Below, piece by piece: positions 44,838 through 53,877 of a stretch of 64,000 bases of DNA. Source of the stretch: Rhizobium sp. BK650 (GTDB taxonomy: Bacteria; Pseudomonadota; Alphaproteobacteria; Rhizobiales; Rhizobiaceae); contig NZ_JACIBK010000002.1 of assembly GCF_014195325.1 (NCBI RefSeq), positions 372,001 to 436,000 of the forward strand, read 5' to 3'. The notes under the pieces are model-generated. The model did not search any database. It saw only the letters and a program-made list of their open reading frames with translations, and was not told the origin of the DNA. A program made the translations under genes and the position numbers. Every line of letters begins with the position of its first letter. Position 1 is the first letter of the stretch.

Positions 44838-45227
44838 TCAAGGCAATTCTTTCGCGCGGGCGCGCGCCTGGCTTTCCTTCTTGATTGGCCGACCGACCGG
44901 GCAGACTTCTTGCACGAAGCCGTTGAGCGTGTTGACGAGATTGTTCTCGATCAGGGAATAGTGGACGAACTGGCCGTGTTTCTCTCGCCGGATCAGCCCC
45001 GCCGTCTCGAGGACGGAAAGATGTTGCGAGACGGCTGGCTTGGACATGCTGAAGCGGTCGGCGATCTCGCCAGCAGTCAGGCTCGATGCGGAGAGATAGG
45101 CCAGGATCTTCCGGCGCGGCGCACTGGAAAGCGCGTGGAATATCCGCTGGGCGGCGCTGACGGATCCGTCTTCTGCAGCGTCATCGAACGTCTCTTCTTC
45201 CAAGTCTGATCTCCGTGCCTGCGGCAT
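44838..45227 (-). CDS. ArsR-family winged-helix repressor
   Basis: A 129-aa ArsR-type regulator. The HTH is TAGEIADRFSMSKPAVSQHL followed by the wing LIRREKHGQFVHYSLIE. The only Cys (VCPVG) is in the tail, so the metal-binding CVC motif of ArsR sensors is missing and the signal may not be a metal. Divergent from the desaturase gene, with a perfect 15-bp inverted repeat between them. Lies in the segment bounded by the frk repeats. Confidence 0.9.
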   Translation of the reverse strand: MPQARRSDLEEETFDDAAEDGSVSAAQRIFHALSSAPRRKILAYLSASSLTAGEIADRFSMSKPAVSQHLSVLETAGLIRREKHGQFVHYSLIENNLVNTLNGFVQEVCPVGRPIKKESQARARAKELP

Positions 45228-45244
45228 CGCCGCATCGAGTCGTT

Positions 45245-45280
45245 AAACAATTAAGCAATTAACGCATTGCTTAATTGTTT
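45245..45280. promoter_or_regulatory. ArsR operator: perfect 15-bp inverted repeat
   Basis: AAACAATTAAGCAAT (45245-45259) and ATTGCTTAATTGTTT (45266-45280) are exact reverse complements with a 6-base spacer. The dyad lies 18 bases beyond the ArsR start, in the divergent gap with the desaturase gene. Confidence 0.85.
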
Positions 45281-45372
45281 CTTTTGATGCAAAGTAATTA
45301 GGTATTTCCTTAAATAATGAATTGGCGGGCGATGTTCAAGCGTTGAATGCGCCCGATGGGAAGGAGTTTGCC

Positions 45373-46326
45373 ATGAGCAGTATTTCCACCGGACGCATGA
45401 TCGATGACAACAGCGATCCAGTAAAGGGTAGAGTGGTCTGGATGCCCGCAAAGTCGATCTGGATCACCGCCGTGACCTCGATTGCCGTCATTGGCGGGCC
45501 GCTGACCTTTACGTGGAGCGCCTTTGCCGTCTTCATCCTGTTGACCGCCGTCACGATCTGCCTTGGTCACTCGGTCGGCATGCACCGGTTGTTGATCCAC
45601 CGCTCGTTCAGCACGCATATCTGGATCGAGCACTTTCTCGTCTATCTCGGTACATTGGTCGGCATGGCCGGCCCCTTCGGCATGATCTACGCACATGACA
45701 TTCGTGATTGGGCGCAACGACAGCGAGACTGTCATGATCTCTTTGCCCATCGGCGGTCTTTCTTCATAGATGCCTTCTGGCAAATGCATTGCACGGCGAT
45801 GCTGGACCACCCGCCGCGGTTCGTCCTTGGCGAACGAGAACGCCGCGATCGCTTCTATCGCTTCCTGGAGGCGACATGGATGGCGCAGCAGCTTCCTCTG
45901 GCGCTTCTGCTCTTCACGCTGGGCGGATTGCCGTGGGTGGTTTGGGCCATTGCCGTGCGGATATCGGTGTCATTGATCGGACATTGGCTGGTCGGTCATT
46001 TTGCCCATCGAGACGGCCATCAGGGCTGGAGTGTCGATGATGTTGCCGTGCAGGGTTATAACCTGCCGCGTTTTGGGCTGATGACCTTTGGCGAGAGTTT
46101 CCACGGTAACCATCACGCTTTTCCGGAATCGGCCAGGCTCGGCATCGAGCCGGGCCAGTTGGATCTCGGCTGGTATTTCATCCGGCTGCTGGCAAGTCTC
46201 CGTCTGGCTTCGGCAATCAAGCTCCCGCACAGGATTGCGCCAAGGCGAGGGTTGAAGCGTGTCAACGCGTCCGAAACGGCTGGTGATCGCGCAAATCCGC
46301 CCTGGGCACGCGAAATCGGCCTCTAA
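45373..46326 (+). CDS. Fatty acid/acyl-CoA desaturase
   Basis: A 317-aa membrane di-iron desaturase. Histidine boxes: HSVGMHRLLIHRSF near the start and GESFHGNHHAFPE near residue 250, with a further HDIRDWAQRQRDCHD segment between. Hydrophobic helices alternate as in the family. It introduces a double bond into an acyl chain. The ATG at 45373 follows AAGGAG; an upstream frame extension is rejected. Its last 11 residues are identical to the frk C-terminus because its 3' end is the second frk repeat, so its native C-terminus may have been replaced. The gene is divergent from an ArsR regulator and presumably controlled by it. Confidence 0.88.
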   Translation: MSSISTGRMIDDNSDPVKGRVVWMPAKSIWITAVTSIAVIGGPLTFTWSAFAVFILLTAVTICLGHSVGMHRLLIHRSFSTHIWIEHFLVYLGTLVGMAGPFGMIYAHDIRDWAQRQRDCHDLFAHRRSFFIDAFWQMHCTAMLDHPPRFVLGERERRDRFYRFLEATWMAQQLPLALLLFTLGGLPWVVWAIAVRISVSLIGHWLVGHFAHRDGHQGWSVDDVAVQGYNLPRFGLMTFGESFHGNHHAFPESARLGIEPGQLDLGWYFIRLLASLRLASAIKLPHRIAPRRGLKRVNASETAGDRANPPWAREIGL

Positions 46327-46327
46327 G
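46291..46327 (+). repeat. Direct repeat, copy 2 (3' end of frk)
   Basis: Second copy of the 37-base frk 3' segment, one mismatch to copy 1. It supplies the C-terminal codons and stop of the desaturase and ends one base before the stop codon of the convergent hydrolase gene (46329). Confidence 0.95.
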
Positions 46328-46328
46328 C

Positions 46329-47132
46329 CTATTCGATCCGATCGAGAAATGCCCGCACCTCGCGATTGAAGAGGTCCGGTTGCTGGAGCGGCGCGAAATG
46401 GCTGACATCCGGCAGGAGCACGAATTCCGCGTCCGGGATCGTCCTTGCCAGATAATCGGCATGTTCAGGCTTGATGAACTCGTCGTGTTCGCCGAGCACG
46501 ATGGAAACCGGAACCTTGATGCCTGCTAGTCCTTCGGCCGTATAATTCGGCTCCGTCGACATCATCTTCGACACGTCGGCGACGAAGGCCTCGAACTCGT
46601 CAGGCGTCGCCGATAGCGCCTGGTAATCCTTCCTGTGGCGGCTGAAGCAGCGGTCGATGATAGGAGTCGCCTTGAATTCCTTGGTACCGCTGGGATCCAT
46701 GTTGCAGGCGAAGAAGAACACGCCGCAGACCCGCTCCGGATTCTGGTCGGCGAGGATCAGCGACGTGCAGGCGCCGTCGCTCCAGCCGACGAAGGCCGCT
46801 TCCTCGATCCCGGCGTGATCCATCACGGCCAGCACATCGGAGGCCATCAGGTGATAGGTATAGGGACGGTCGTCACGGGTGCTGCGGCCATGGCCGCGGC
46901 TGTCGATCACCACGACCCGGTGGCCGGCCTCGACGAGATCGGGAACCTGATAACCCCAGTTGCCACTATTGCCGAGCCCGCCATGCAGCAGGATGACGGC
47001 CGGACCGGCGCCGTAACTCGCATACCAGATACGCGAGCCCTTGTTCTCGACGAAGCCCTGCTCGTTCGAAGGCGGCAATGGCGGCGCCCCCTCGGCCTCG
47101 AATCTCACCAGCTCATCATCCGTTGCAGTCAT
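46329..47132 (-). CDS. Alpha/beta hydrolase
   Basis: A 267-aa alpha/beta-fold hydrolase. The oxyanion HG motif is VILLHGGLGNSG, the nucleophile elbow is GWSDGA (Ser), and the catalytic His is in LPDVSHFAPLQQP. The acid residue is near VLGEHDEF. The ATG at 47132 has a good upstream GGAGGAG site; the longer frame to 47279 is rejected. Substrate unknown. It converges with the desaturase/frk repeat on its 3' side. Confidence 0.9.
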   Translation of the reverse strand: MTATDDELVRFEAEGAPPLPPSNEQGFVENKGSRIWYASYGAGPAVILLHGGLGNSGNWGYQVPDLVEAGHRVVVIDSRGHGRSTRDDRPYTYHLMASDVLAVMDHAGIEEAAFVGWSDGACTSLILADQNPERVCGVFFFACNMDPSGTKEFKATPIIDRCFSRHRKDYQALSATPDEFEAFVADVSKMMSTEPNYTAEGLAGIKVPVSIVLGEHDEFIKPEHADYLARTIPDAEFVLLPDVSHFAPLQQPDLFNREVRAFLDRIE

Positions 47133-47198
47133 CGGCTCCTCCTCTGTTACTCCCTCTTTAGACGACGAGATGCGCTGCAATTCGACAGGGTCAAATAA

Positions 47199-47228
47199 AA
47201 AAGCCCACCCGGGTGACGGATGGGCTTC
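47199..47228 (-). terminator. Rho-independent terminator of pgi
   Basis: On the minus strand, AAGCCCA pairs with TGGGCTT around a 13-base loop, then TTTTTATTT follows. It lies about 25 bases past the pgi stop. Confidence 0.85.
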
Positions 47229-47250
47229 GATAGCAGCGAGCTCGCCGAGA

Positions 47251-48876
47251 TTACTTCGCGAGCTTTGCCAGCGCGGCAACCAGACCCTGCGTCGAGGAAT
47301 CGTGGTCGGCAGCGCTCTCCTTGCCTTCGACGACGGGCAGCAGGCCGGTCGCCAGTTCCTTGCCGAGCTCCACGCCCCACTGGTCGAAGGAGTTGATGCG
47401 GAAGAGCACGCCTTCGACGAAGACGCGGTGCTCGTAGAGCGCGATCAGGCGGCCGAGAGCGTAGGGCGTCAGCTTGTCGTAGACGAAGGTGATCGACGGG
47501 CGGTTGCCGGTAAAGACGCGGTGCGGGGCGATGAAATCGGCCTTCTTGTCGTCCATGCCCTTGTCGGTCAGCTGCTTCTTGGCTTCCGCGAAGGTCCGGC
47601 CCTTCATGAGAGCTTCCGACTGCGCGAGAACGTTGGAAATCAGAAGCTGATGCTGGTGGCGCAGTTCCGGCTCGAAGCCGTTGGCGGCGATCATGAATTC
47701 AGCCGGGATGATGCTCGTGCCCTGATGGATGAGCTGGTAGAAAGCGTGCTGGCCGTTGGTGCCGGGCTCCCCCCAGGCAACAGGGCCGGAATTGCCTTCG
47801 ACCGGCGTGCCGTCGATGGTCACGCCCTTGCCGTTCGATTCCATGTCGAGCTGCTGCAGATAGGCCGGGAAGCGCGACAGGCGCTGGTCATAGGGCAGGA
47901 TGGCGCGCGTCGGGTAACCCAGTACGTTGCGGTGATAGAAGCCGATAAGGCCGAGCAGCATTGGCAGGTTTTCGGTAATCGGCGCCTTGCGGAAATGGTT
48001 GTCGATGGCATGCGCGCCATCGAGGAACTTGCCGAAATTCTCCGGGCCAACGGCGATCATCAGCGGCAGGCCGATCGCCGACCAGATCGAGTAGCGGCCG
48101 CCGACCCAATCCCAGAACCCGAAGACGCGTTCGCTTCCGATGCCAAAGGCCGAGACCTTGTCGAGTGCCGTCGAAACGGCGGCAAAGTGGTGCTGAACGG
48201 CCGCTTCACCAAGTGCGTTGGCGATGAACCTGCGGGCCGTCTGCGCATTGGTCATCGTCTCGACGGTGGTGAAGGTCTTGGAGGCGACGATGAAGAGCGT
48301 CGTTTCCGGCTGAACCAGCTTCAGGATATCGGCAATATGAGCGCCGTCGATGTTGGAGACGAAATGGGCGCGCGGGCCGTCATGGAAGGGCGCGAGCGCC
48401 AGCGTCGCCATGACCGGGCCGAGATCCGAACCGCCGATGCCGATATTGATGACATCGGTGATCTTCTTGCCGGTCGCGCCCTTCAGCGCGCCCGAGCGTA
48501 CGCCGTCGGCAAATTTGCCCATGGCTGTCAGCACGGCGTTGACGTCAGGCATGACATCCTTGCCATCGACCAGGACAGGCGTGTTGGAACGGTTGCGCAG
48601 CGCGGTGTGCAGCACGGCGCGGTCTTCTGTGAAGTTGATCGCCTTGCCGGAGAACATTTCCTCGCGCTTCTTTTCGACGCCGCCTTCTTCGGCGAGCTTG
48701 ATGAGAAGCTTCAGGATCTCGTCGTTCACGGCCGTCTTGGAAAAATCCATCAGCAGGTCGTCAAGCGAAACGGAAAAATGCGAGAAGCGCTGCGGATCGG
48801 CTGCAAATGCAGCGCGCAGATCGGTAGCCTTGGTGGCAGCCGCGGTGCTCTTCAGCTGTTCGACGATGGCATTCAT
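47251..48876 (-). CDS. pgi: Glucose-6-phosphate isomerase
   Basis: Interconverts glucose-6-phosphate and fructose-6-phosphate (541 aa). Recognised by [20 protein letters not shown], the phosphate-binding [11 protein letters not shown], the [20 protein letters not shown] signature and the catalytic region [14 protein letters not shown]. Length is as in E. coli. With frk it links fructose uptake to the Entner-Doudoroff entry point. Confidence 0.97.
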   Translation of the reverse strand: MNAIVEQLKSTAAATKATDLRAAFAADPQRFSHFSVSLDDLLMDFSKTAVNDEILKLLIKLAEEGGVEKKREEMFSGKAINFTEDRAVLHTALRNRSNTPVLVDGKDVMPDVNAVLTAMGKFADGVRSGALKGATGKKITDVINIGIGGSDLGPVMATLALAPFHDGPRAHFVSNIDGAHIADILKLVQPETTLFIVASKTFTTVETMTNAQTARRFIANALGEAAVQHHFAAVSTALDKVSAFGIGSERVFGFWDWVGGRYSIWSAIGLPLMIAVGPENFGKFLDGAHAIDNHFRKAPITENLPMLLGLIGFYHRNVLGYPTRAILPYDQRLSRFPAYLQQLDMESNGKGVTIDGTPVEGNSGPVAWGEPGTNGQHAFYQLIHQGTSIIPAEFMIAANGFEPELRHQHQLLISNVLAQSEALMKGRTFAEAKKQLTDKGMDDKKADFIAPHRVFTGNRPSITFVYDKLTPYALGRLIALYEHRVFVEGVLFRINSFDQWGVELGKELATGLLPVVEGKESAADHDSSTQGLVAALAKLAK

Positions 48877-48962
48877 GGGAGACTCCTTTGGAGGCGGAGA
48901 GGGTTGCGGAAACTATTCTCTTTCCCGCAGTCAAATCAAGTTCAGCCATATGTCGAAATATG

Positions 48963-48991
48963 AAAAAAGCCACCCGTGACAAGCGGATGGC
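48963..48991 (-). terminator. Terminator of fadD
   Basis: On the minus strand, GCCATCCG pairs with CGGGTGGC (one G-U pair) around a 7-base loop, followed by TTTTTTC. About 25 bases after the fadD stop. Confidence 0.8.
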
Positions 48992-49016
48992 CCTCAATTT
49001 CACAAGACCGTCAAAT

Positions 49017-50717
49017 TCAGCCGCGCAGGTCCTTGCGCAGGATCTTGCCGACGGGTGTCTTCGGCAGCTCGGTGCGGAATTCGATGAAGCGCGGTCGCTT
49101 GTAATTGGTGAGATTGGCCGAGCAATGAGCCCTCACATCGGCTTCGGTAAGATCGGGGTCTTTGCGTACGACGAAGAGCTTCACTGCCTCACCCGAGTGC
49201 TTGTCCGGAACGCCGATTGCTGCGGCTTCGAGAATGCCCGGATGCATGGCGGCCACTTCCTCGATCTCGTTCGGATAGACGTTGAAGCCCGAGACCAGGA
49301 TCATGTCCTTCTTGCGGTCGACGATCTTGGTGTAGCCGCGCTCGTCCATGAAGCCCATGTCGCCGGTGCGGAAATAGCCATCCGGCGTCATCACCTGCGC
49401 TGTCTCTTCCGGCTTGTTCCAGTAGCCGGCCATGACCTGCGGACCTCGGATGCAGATCTCACCGATCTCACCCAGCGGCAGTGAATTGCCCGCCTCGTCG
49501 CGGATGTCCAGTTCTGTCGAAGGAATGGGAAGACCGATCGAGCCGGTGAATTCAGGAGAATCGAAGCGGTTGGCTGTGGCGACAGGCGACGTCTCCGAAA
49601 GTCCATAACCCTCGGTGATATGCGAGCCGGTGACCTTCAGCCAGCGCTCTGCCACCGGCCTTTGTACGGCCATGCCGCCGCCGAGCGACATGACCAGCGA
49701 TGAGAAGTCGAGCTTGGCGAAGTCAGGATTGTTGAGCAGCGCGTTGAACAGCGTGTTGAGGCCCGGGAAGATATGGATATCAGACTTCTTGAATTCCTTC
49801 ACCAGCCCCGGAATGTCGCGCGGATTGGCAATCAGCACATTATGGGCGCCGAGCGACATGCCCATCAGCGAATTCACCGTGAGCGCGAAAATATGGTAGA
49901 GCGGCAGCGCGCAGAGGAAGTTCAGCACATCAGGCTGCTTCTTCTTGTCGAAGGCGGATTTCAGCCAGAGCTGCAGCTGCATCTTGTTGGCAAGCAGGTT
50001 CTGGTGTGTGAGCACCGCCCCTTTGGCAATGCCGGTCGTACCTCCTGTATACTGCAGGAAGGCGATGTCGCGGCCGGAGAGCGCGACGGGCGCAAGCGTC
50101 TTTTTCGCGCCTTCGGCGAGCACCTGCCGGAAGCTTTTATGTTGCGGAATGGCCCAGGATGGTACCAGCTTCTTTTTCCTACGGACGATGAAATTGACGA
50201 TATGCCCCTTGAGCCCGAGCATTTCGCCGAGAGAGGTGACGACGACATGACGCAGGTCGGTCTTGTTGATCACCTGCTCGACAGTGCGTGCGAAGTTTTC
50301 CAGAACGAAAATCGCCTTGGCACCGGAATCGTTGAGCTGATGCTCGAGTTCGCGCGGCGTGTAAAGCGGATTGACATTCACCACGACCAAGCCCGCACGC
50401 AGGATGCCATAGACCGCGACGGGGTTCTGCAGCACGTTCGGCATCATCACTGCAACCCGATCGCCTTTCTGCAGGCCGACGCTCTGCAGCCAGGCAGCCA
50501 CTTTGCGGGTCTGTGTCTCTAGCTCGCGATAGGTCATCGTCTTGCCCATGCTGGCGAAAGCTTTGCGATCGGCAAAGCGCGCGCAGTTCTTTTCCAGGAG
50601 GTCGGGAAGCGATGTGAATTCCAACGGGGGAATCTGAGCCGGAACGATGTCCGGATAGGTGGCAAGCCATGGTTTTTCCGGTTTCGCACCACTCGGGTGG
50701 ACGGAAATGTTGCTCAT
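49017..50717 (-). CDS. fadD: Long-chain fatty acid-CoA ligase
   Basis: Activates fatty acids to acyl-CoA with ATP (566 aa). The AMP-binding P-loop motif is QYTGGTTGIAKGAVLTHQNL; the second signature is GYGLSETSP; the hinge and C-terminal domain include GYFRTGDMGFMDERGY and the catalytic lysine in LPKTPVGKILRKDLR. The ATG at 50717 is preferred over the longer frame. Upstream are two operator-like dyads, suggesting regulation by fatty acids or branched-chain intermediates. Confidence 0.94.
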   Translation of the reverse strand: MSNISVHPSGAKPEKPWLATYPDIVPAQIPPLEFTSLPDLLEKNCARFADRKAFASMGKTMTYRELETQTRKVAAWLQSVGLQKGDRVAVMMPNVLQNPVAVYGILRAGLVVVNVNPLYTPRELEHQLNDSGAKAIFVLENFARTVEQVINKTDLRHVVVTSLGEMLGLKGHIVNFIVRRKKKLVPSWAIPQHKSFRQVLAEGAKKTLAPVALSGRDIAFLQYTGGTTGIAKGAVLTHQNLLANKMQLQLWLKSAFDKKKQPDVLNFLCALPLYHIFALTVNSLMGMSLGAHNVLIANPRDIPGLVKEFKKSDIHIFPGLNTLFNALLNNPDFAKLDFSSLVMSLGGGMAVQRPVAERWLKVTGSHITEGYGLSETSPVATANRFDSPEFTGSIGLPIPSTELDIRDEAGNSLPLGEIGEICIRGPQVMAGYWNKPEETAQVMTPDGYFRTGDMGFMDERGYTKIVDRKKDMILVSGFNVYPNEIEEVAAMHPGILEAAAIGVPDKHSGEAVKLFVVRKDPDLTEADVRAHCSANLTNYKRPRFIEFRTELPKTPVGKILRKDLRG

Positions 50718-50808
50718 TTTCTCTCTCCCACTCGGCCGCCGAAACCCGATTTGCATCGGCATCGATCGGAAGATTCCTCCATCTCCCGCCAAGGCAGCTT
50801 ATGCCATC

Positions 50809-50825
50809 GCTTGAACGGTTCAAGC
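50809..50825. promoter_or_regulatory. 17-bp palindrome in the fadD promoter region
   Basis: GCTTGAACGGTTCAAGC: two 8-base arms, exact reverse complements around one central base. It lies about 90 bases upstream of the fadD start, just downstream of the second dyad, so a bound protein would block transcription. It resembles fatty-acid regulator sites of TetR type. Confidence 0.7.
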
Positions 50826-50845
50826 AACTTGAAGCTACAATAACC

Positions 50846-50861
50846 TTAACGTAAACGTCAA
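50846..50861 (-). promoter_or_regulatory. LiuR-like dyad overlapping a fadD -35 box
   Basis: On the minus strand TTGACGTTTACGTTAA. The arms TTGACGT and ACGTTAA are inverted with one mismatch, and TTGACG can serve as the -35. It resembles MerR-type LiuR sites known for branched-chain and fatty-acid genes in proteobacteria, recalled from general knowledge. Confidence 0.5.
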
Positions 50862-50968
50862 TATCGCCGAACGCGTGGGCGGGAACGAGAAGCGGGAACT
50901 TTGAGGCAGAGGGCGCGTTTTGCCGGTGTGGGTGAAACCACCAGGAAACGATAAAAAGGAGGTTCACA

Positions 50969-51361
50969 ATGCTCAATCAGGATACTGACGCCACTCGCCG
51001 CGACCCTAACGTGAAGGATACGCCTACGCTGATCGCCAGCGACCGCGTTGAAGGCACTCGCGTCTATGGTGCCGATGGCAAACATATCGGTTCCATCGAG
51101 CGCCTTATCCTCGGGAAGCAGGATGGTCGCGTTGCCTATGCCGTCCTGAGCTTTGGCGGCTTCCTCGGTATCGGCCACGATCACTACCCGCTGCCTTGGG
51201 AAAAGCTCACCTACGATACCCAGTTGGACGGTTATCGCATCGATCTCACCAAGGAGCAGATCGAGGGAGCGCCAAGCTACGCGGATGATGACGACACCTG
51301 GTACAATGAGAATGGCCGCCGCGTTTATGATTACTACGGCGTGCCGCCCTACTGGATGTAA
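50969..51361 (+). CDS. PRC-barrel domain protein
   Basis: A 130-aa soluble protein. The PRC-barrel beta-domain covers about residues 18-98 (ASDRVEGTRVYGADGKHIGS; AYAVLSFGGFLGIGHDHYPL; WEKLTYD). The tail is acidic and Tyr-rich (YADDDDTWYNENGRR), ending YYGVPPYWM. Such small PRC-barrel proteins are frequent in rhizobia and often stress-related; no function is assigned. AAGGAGG precedes the ATG. Confidence 0.85.
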   Translation: MLNQDTDATRRDPNVKDTPTLIASDRVEGTRVYGADGKHIGSIERLILGKQDGRVAYAVLSFGGFLGIGHDHYPLPWEKLTYDTQLDGYRIDLTKEQIEGAPSYADDDDTWYNENGRRVYDYYGVPPYWM

Positions 51362-51387
51362 CACCATCCGCGAGGACGAGCCGGATG

Positions 51388-51409
51388 AGGCCCCGCGAGA
51401 GCGGGGCCT
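51388..51409. terminator. Bidirectional hairpin between PRC-barrel and mannosidase genes
   Basis: AGGCCCCGC / GCGGGGCCT with loop GAGA, perfect 9-bp stem, then TTTC on the plus strand. It lies two bases before the mannosidase stop, between convergent genes. Confidence 0.75.
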
Positions 51410-51410
51410 T

Positions 51411-53861
51411 TCAGTTTGCGTTCACGAGATCATTGGCAGAACGCAGTACCGTCCCAAGGATGATATCCTCTGCCGACAGCTGCCTGTCGGTCGTTATCCG
51501 GAAGACGTGCCTTTCGCCGGGCAGCAGGGTCACCAGCATGGAATCGACGACCGCCGCCGGATCGAGCCGATCCGCCATCAGGCAGAGATCTTTCAGGAAG
51601 CTCTTTGCCGTGACAACGACCTCGTAGCCGCCTGCCGATTTCGCCAGTGAAATATCGAGCGCCGGGGCTGGAAGCTTCAGTTCGATATCCTCGACGAAAA
51701 AATGGAACGCGCGCTTGTCGAGCATCTGCACGACGATGACTTCCTCGTCCGCTGCGCCGGCCTTTGCGATATCCTCCGGTAGAGGAAATTCCTTCGCTTC
51801 GAACCGGTCGCAGAGCAGCCGCCAGAATTCGAACTCCGCCAGAACGGTACCATCGAGCCGCATGCGCTTGCCGCTGATCTTCGAGCGCCAGAACAGCGTC
51901 TGCTCGTTGACGGCGATCGCCGAAAGACCATCATCGCGCGGTTGGATGGTCAGCAGGCGAGGGTGGAAGGCCTGCTGCATCGCATACCAGAGCGGCTTGC
52001 GCCTTCCGGCGGAATCGAGTGCTGCCCAGGACGTGACGGGCCAGCAATCGTTGAACTGCCAGACGACGGCGCCCTTGCAGATATCGCGGTGCGAGCGCAT
52101 GTGCTCGACGGCGAACCGGATGGCGCGGGCCTGATTGAGCTGGGTCGCGAAATGCCAGTCATCCATCGTTTGCGGCACGGGCATATGCCCGGCAAGCCCC
52201 TTGATGAGCTTGTCATTGCCCAGGGTCGCCTTCTGATGATGGAAGATGCCGCGCGATTCTGGCGTCAGCGGTTCGTCATGCACGCTCTCCTGAAGGGTCG
52301 ACCATGTCGGCGGCGCTTGCCAACCGAATTCGGAGCAGAAGCGTGGGATGTAATTGCGGTAGACCTCATAACCGACGTCGTTCCACACGTCCCAGATATG
52401 CTTGCAGCCATGCCGGTCGTCATTCGGCTCGATATCCATGGAGCCCGAATAGGGGCTGCCGGGATAGTAGGGCCGGTCAGGATCGAGTTCCGCGCAGAGC
52501 TTTGGCAGGACATCGAGATAATAGCCAAGCCCCCAGCTCACGCCGGTCTTGATAATCGGCCGCCAGCCCCACTCGTCGAAGCCCCAGATATTCTCGTTAT
52601 TGCCGTTCCAGATGACGAGCGATGCATGCGGCATCAGCCGCACGACATTGTCGCGCACCTCGGCGACGATCTCACTGCGCAGCGGCTCTTCTTCCGGATA
52701 GGAGGCGCAGGCAAAGAGGAAATCCTGCCAGACCAGCATACCGGCCCGGTCGCAGGCTTCGTAGAACTCGTCCCGCTCGAAGATGCCGCCGCCCCAGACG
52801 CGCAGCAGATTGATATTGGCGGCCTTCGCCTCATCGATCCGCACCGCATAGCGCTCCGCCGTAACGCGCGAGGGAAAGCAATCATCCGGTATCCAGTTGG
52901 CGCCACAGGCAAAGATCGGCACGTCGTTGATGACGAAGGTAAAGGCCGAACCATGCGCATCCGGCGAAGTATCGAGCCGCAGTGACCGGAAGCCGATTTG
53001 CTTCGAGTAGCTGTCGAGCAAATCGCCGCTCTCGTCTTCCAGCCGGATCTCCAGCGGATAGAGCGGCTGAGCGCCGAGATGATGCGGCCACCACAGCTGC
53101 GGCGAGGGGACGCGAACTTCGAACGAAACCTCCTCCGCATCCGCTTCGACGACGACCGTCTGCGTCACGTCACCGATCTCGGCCGTGAGCGTCGCCGGTC
53201 CGGCCTCGCCATGTCGCGCTATCAGCGCATGCACCCTGACCAGGCCATCACCACCGGCAAGTGTCGCCGAAACACGTGTTTCGGCAAGCCGCGCCCGATC
53301 CCAGCTTTCCAGCCGCACCGGTTTCCAGAGCCCGGCCGTGACCAGCGTCGGACCCCAGTCCCAACCGAAATTGCAGGCCATCTTGCGCATTAGGTTGCCC
53401 GGCCCCGGATAGTTGTTCGGGCGGTAGCCGTAATGTTTCTCCATCTCCGCGCCATAGGAATAGGCGGAGTGGAAGGTGACGCTCAGTTCGTTTGCACCAG
53501 ATCGCAGGAGAGACGAAACGTCGAAGCGATAGGTGCGGTGCATGTTGAAGGTACGACCGATCTCCTCGCCGTTCAGCCGGATCGTTGCGATCGTATCGAT
53601 GCCGTCGAACACGAGCTCCCGCATCGCGCCGTCATTCGGCCCCGCCTCGAAATCCAACCGGTAGACCCATTCCGTCTTCCCGATCCAGTCATTGGTGATC
53701 TCGTTGATATCGAGATAGGGGTCGGGGATCAGCCGGTTTGCGAGCAGGTCGAGATGCACGCAGCCAGGCACCGTTGCCGGAATGATTTCAGGCAGACCGG
53801 TTCTTCCTGTATCGTTACAGGAAAGCGTCCAGCCGTTATGGATATCTCTCCTCACGATCAT
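51411..53861 (-). CDS. Beta-mannosidase (glycoside hydrolase family 2)
   Basis: An 816-aa GH2 enzyme with an N-terminal jelly-roll domain (IIPATVPGCVHLDLL near residue 27), an immunoglobulin-like domain and a TIM barrel. The acid/base glutamate is Glu423 in WNGNNENIWGFDEW, and the predicted nucleophile is Glu511 in RFCSEFGWQAPP. There is no signal peptide, so it is cytoplasmic and would need imported mannosides or manno-oligosaccharides. It does not sit in a transporter operon here; the glyoxalase gene follows upstream with only 16 bases between. Confidence 0.92.
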   Translation of the reverse strand: MIVRRDIHNGWTLSCNDTGRTGLPEIIPATVPGCVHLDLLANRLIPDPYLDINEITNDWIGKTEWVYRLDFEAGPNDGAMRELVFDGIDTIATIRLNGEEIGRTFNMHRTYRFDVSSLLRSGANELSVTFHSAYSYGAEMEKHYGYRPNNYPGPGNLMRKMACNFGWDWGPTLVTAGLWKPVRLESWDRARLAETRVSATLAGGDGLVRVHALIARHGEAGPATLTAEIGDVTQTVVVEADAEEVSFEVRVPSPQLWWPHHLGAQPLYPLEIRLEDESGDLLDSYSKQIGFRSLRLDTSPDAHGSAFTFVINDVPIFACGANWIPDDCFPSRVTAERYAVRIDEAKAANINLLRVWGGGIFERDEFYEACDRAGMLVWQDFLFACASYPEEEPLRSEIVAEVRDNVVRLMPHASLVIWNGNNENIWGFDEWGWRPIIKTGVSWGLGYYLDVLPKLCAELDPDRPYYPGSPYSGSMDIEPNDDRHGCKHIWDVWNDVGYEVYRNYIPRFCSEFGWQAPPTWSTLQESVHDEPLTPESRGIFHHQKATLGNDKLIKGLAGHMPVPQTMDDWHFATQLNQARAIRFAVEHMRSHRDICKGAVVWQFNDCWPVTSWAALDSAGRRKPLWYAMQQAFHPRLLTIQPRDDGLSAIAVNEQTLFWRSKISGKRMRLDGTVLAEFEFWRLLCDRFEAKEFPLPEDIAKAGAADEEVIVVQMLDKRAFHFFVEDIELKLPAPALDISLAKSAGGYEVVVTAKSFLKDLCLMADRLDPAAVVDSMLVTLLPGERHVFRITTDRQLSAEDIILGTVLRSANDLVNAN

Positions 53862-53877
53862 GTCAGCCTCTTATGTT

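Noticed and set aside
47041..48963. 640-codon open frame antisense to pgi
   Set aside because: pgi on the minus strand has full family motifs, so this frame is a long shadow typical of high-GC DNA.
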